Assembly: GCA_024654065.1 (NCBI GenBank)
Contig: JANLIQ010000045.1
Coordinates: forward strand, 1-14,118
From: Candidatus Berkelbacteria bacterium
Lineage (GTDB): Bacteria; Patescibacteriota; UBA1384; 2-12-FULL-50-11
Direction of reading: 5' to 3'
DNA length: 14,118 bases
Shown here: piece after piece, positions 13,904-14,118 of the stretch
Layout: the number at the start of each line of letters is the position of its first letter
Numbering within the stretch: position 1 is the stretch's first letter
The notes under the pieces: generated by a model
What the model was told of the DNA's origin: nothing
Database searches by the model: none
Seen by the model: only the letters and a program-made list of their open reading frames with translations
Program-made: the position numbers and the translations under genes

Positions 13904-13990
13904 CGGAGAGGGTGGGATTTGAACCGCCGATACCTTGCGGTATACCGGTTTTCGAAACCGGCGCAATCAACCGGGCTATGCGACCTCTCC
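13904..13990 (-). tRNA. tRNA-Ser (anticodon CGA), with an imperfect T-stem
   Basis: On the - strand the acceptor GGAGAGG/CCTCTCC is perfect with discriminator G. The anticodon stem CCGGT/ACCGG encloses TTCGAAA with anticodon CGA (plus-strand 13952-13954). The variable arm ATACC-GCAA-GGTAT confirms class II serine type. The T-stem is odd: GGCGG faces CCCAC across TTCAAAT, giving a C-C and a G-A mismatch in the middle. CCA is not encoded. It would read UCG. The gene may be functional but weakened, or carry sequence errors. Confidence 0.85.
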
Positions 13991-14003
13991 AATAACGCTC
14001 TAT

Positions 14004-14032
14004 ATTTTACCTAATTCTAAAGAAAAAGTCAG
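14004..14032 (-). promoter_or_regulatory. Promoter of tRNA-Ser(CGA)
   Basis: On the - strand CTGACT (14027-14032) and TAAAAT (14004-14009) are separated by 17 nt. The start of transcription would be about 7 nt before the mature tRNA end. Confidence 0.6.
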
Positions 14033-14041
14033 GTGTTAGGC

Positions 14042-14047
14042 TACAAT
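14042..14047 (+). promoter_or_regulatory. -10 element of the gene at the right edge
   Basis: TACAAT lies exactly 6 nt before the ATG at 14054, the spacing expected when the transcript begins at the start codon itself. No Shine-Dalgarno sequence is present and no clear -35 is seen. Confidence 0.4.
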
Positions 14048-14053
14048 GTACCT

Positions 14054-14118
14054 ATGCCTAAGAACATTCAGTCTGTTATTAAAGGGTATTCCCGTCAAAA
14101 GGAAGAAGAACAGACACG
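14054..14118 (+). CDS. Start of a gene of unknown function (cut by the window end)
   Basis: Only 21 complete codons are visible: MPKNIQSVIKGYSR followed by a charged QKEEEQT stretch. Nothing can be said about its function. The start is supported by a -10 element at leaderless spacing and by divergent arrangement with tRNA-Ser(CGA), the same layout as at the other tRNA-Ser. Confidence 0.5.
   Translation, partial: MPKNIQSVIKGYSRQKEEEQT

Noticed and set aside
1..14118. CRISPR arrays, rRNA genes, insertion sequences with intact transposase, and UGA recoding.
   Set aside because: No spaced direct repeats, rRNA segments or transposase motifs were seen, and TGA serves as the stop of rfbC and other genes.

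Overview
The window is bacterial, uses the standard code (TGA is a stop, Trp is TGG) and is densely packed, with many 4-11 nt gene overlaps. It falls into two unlike parts. From 1 to about 10,040 it is a surface-polysaccharide locus followed by small housekeeping genes. From about 10,110 to 13,890 it is visibly richer in G+C and holds a broken serine recombinase, two unrecognised membrane proteins, a tRNA-Ser and an unrecognised secreted protein. A second tRNA-Ser and the start of another gene close the window. The left part reads like a small-genome bacterium, possibly Patescibacteria/Saccharibacteria-like (tight overlaps, starts lacking Shine-Dalgarno sites, tRNAs without encoded CCA). The right part may have another origin. 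Both placements are inferences from style, not from a database match.

Layout. 150-4301 (+): Wzm-type permease, Wzt-type ATPase with a C-terminal carbohydrate-binding domain, and a large GT2+GT4 double glycosyltransferase, joined by 11 and 4 nt overlaps. 4298-5323 (-): a WbbL-like GT2 glycosyltransferase, convergent with the previous gene and sharing its stop region. 5443-8766 (+): a complete dTDP-L-rhamnose pathway in order rfbA-rfbB-rfbC-rfbD. 8763-9275 (-): a small two-helix membrane protein. 9352-9882 (-): a Nudix hydrolase. 9889-10038 (-): a 49-codon remnant whose end is Maf-like and whose beginning looks like a different protein. 10129-10668 (+): serine recombinase remnant. 10814-12735 (+): two overlapping multi-pass membrane protein genes. 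12822-12908 (-): tRNA-Ser(GCT). 13066-13836 (+): exported protein with its own promoter, structured leader and terminator. 13904-13990 (-): tRNA-Ser(CGA). 14054-end (+): start of an unknown gene.

How the genes work together. RfbA-D convert glucose-1-phosphate to dTDP-L-rhamnose. The glycosyltransferases would build a rhamnose-containing glycan on a lipid carrier at the inner face of the membrane, and the ABC transporter would export the finished chain, with the Wzt C-terminal domain selecting its end structure. No initiating transferase, ligase or chain-capping enzyme is in the window, so the locus continues elsewhere.

Most notable: a chimeric maf-like ORF at the junction of the two parts; overlapping divergent promoters at 12947-12993 whose two transcripts would each begin with a strong RNA fold; and a tRNA-Ser(CGA) with two mismatches in its T-stem. 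I did not find a clearly new multi-gene system. The best candidates for novelty are the membrane-protein pair and the secreted protein with its structured leader.
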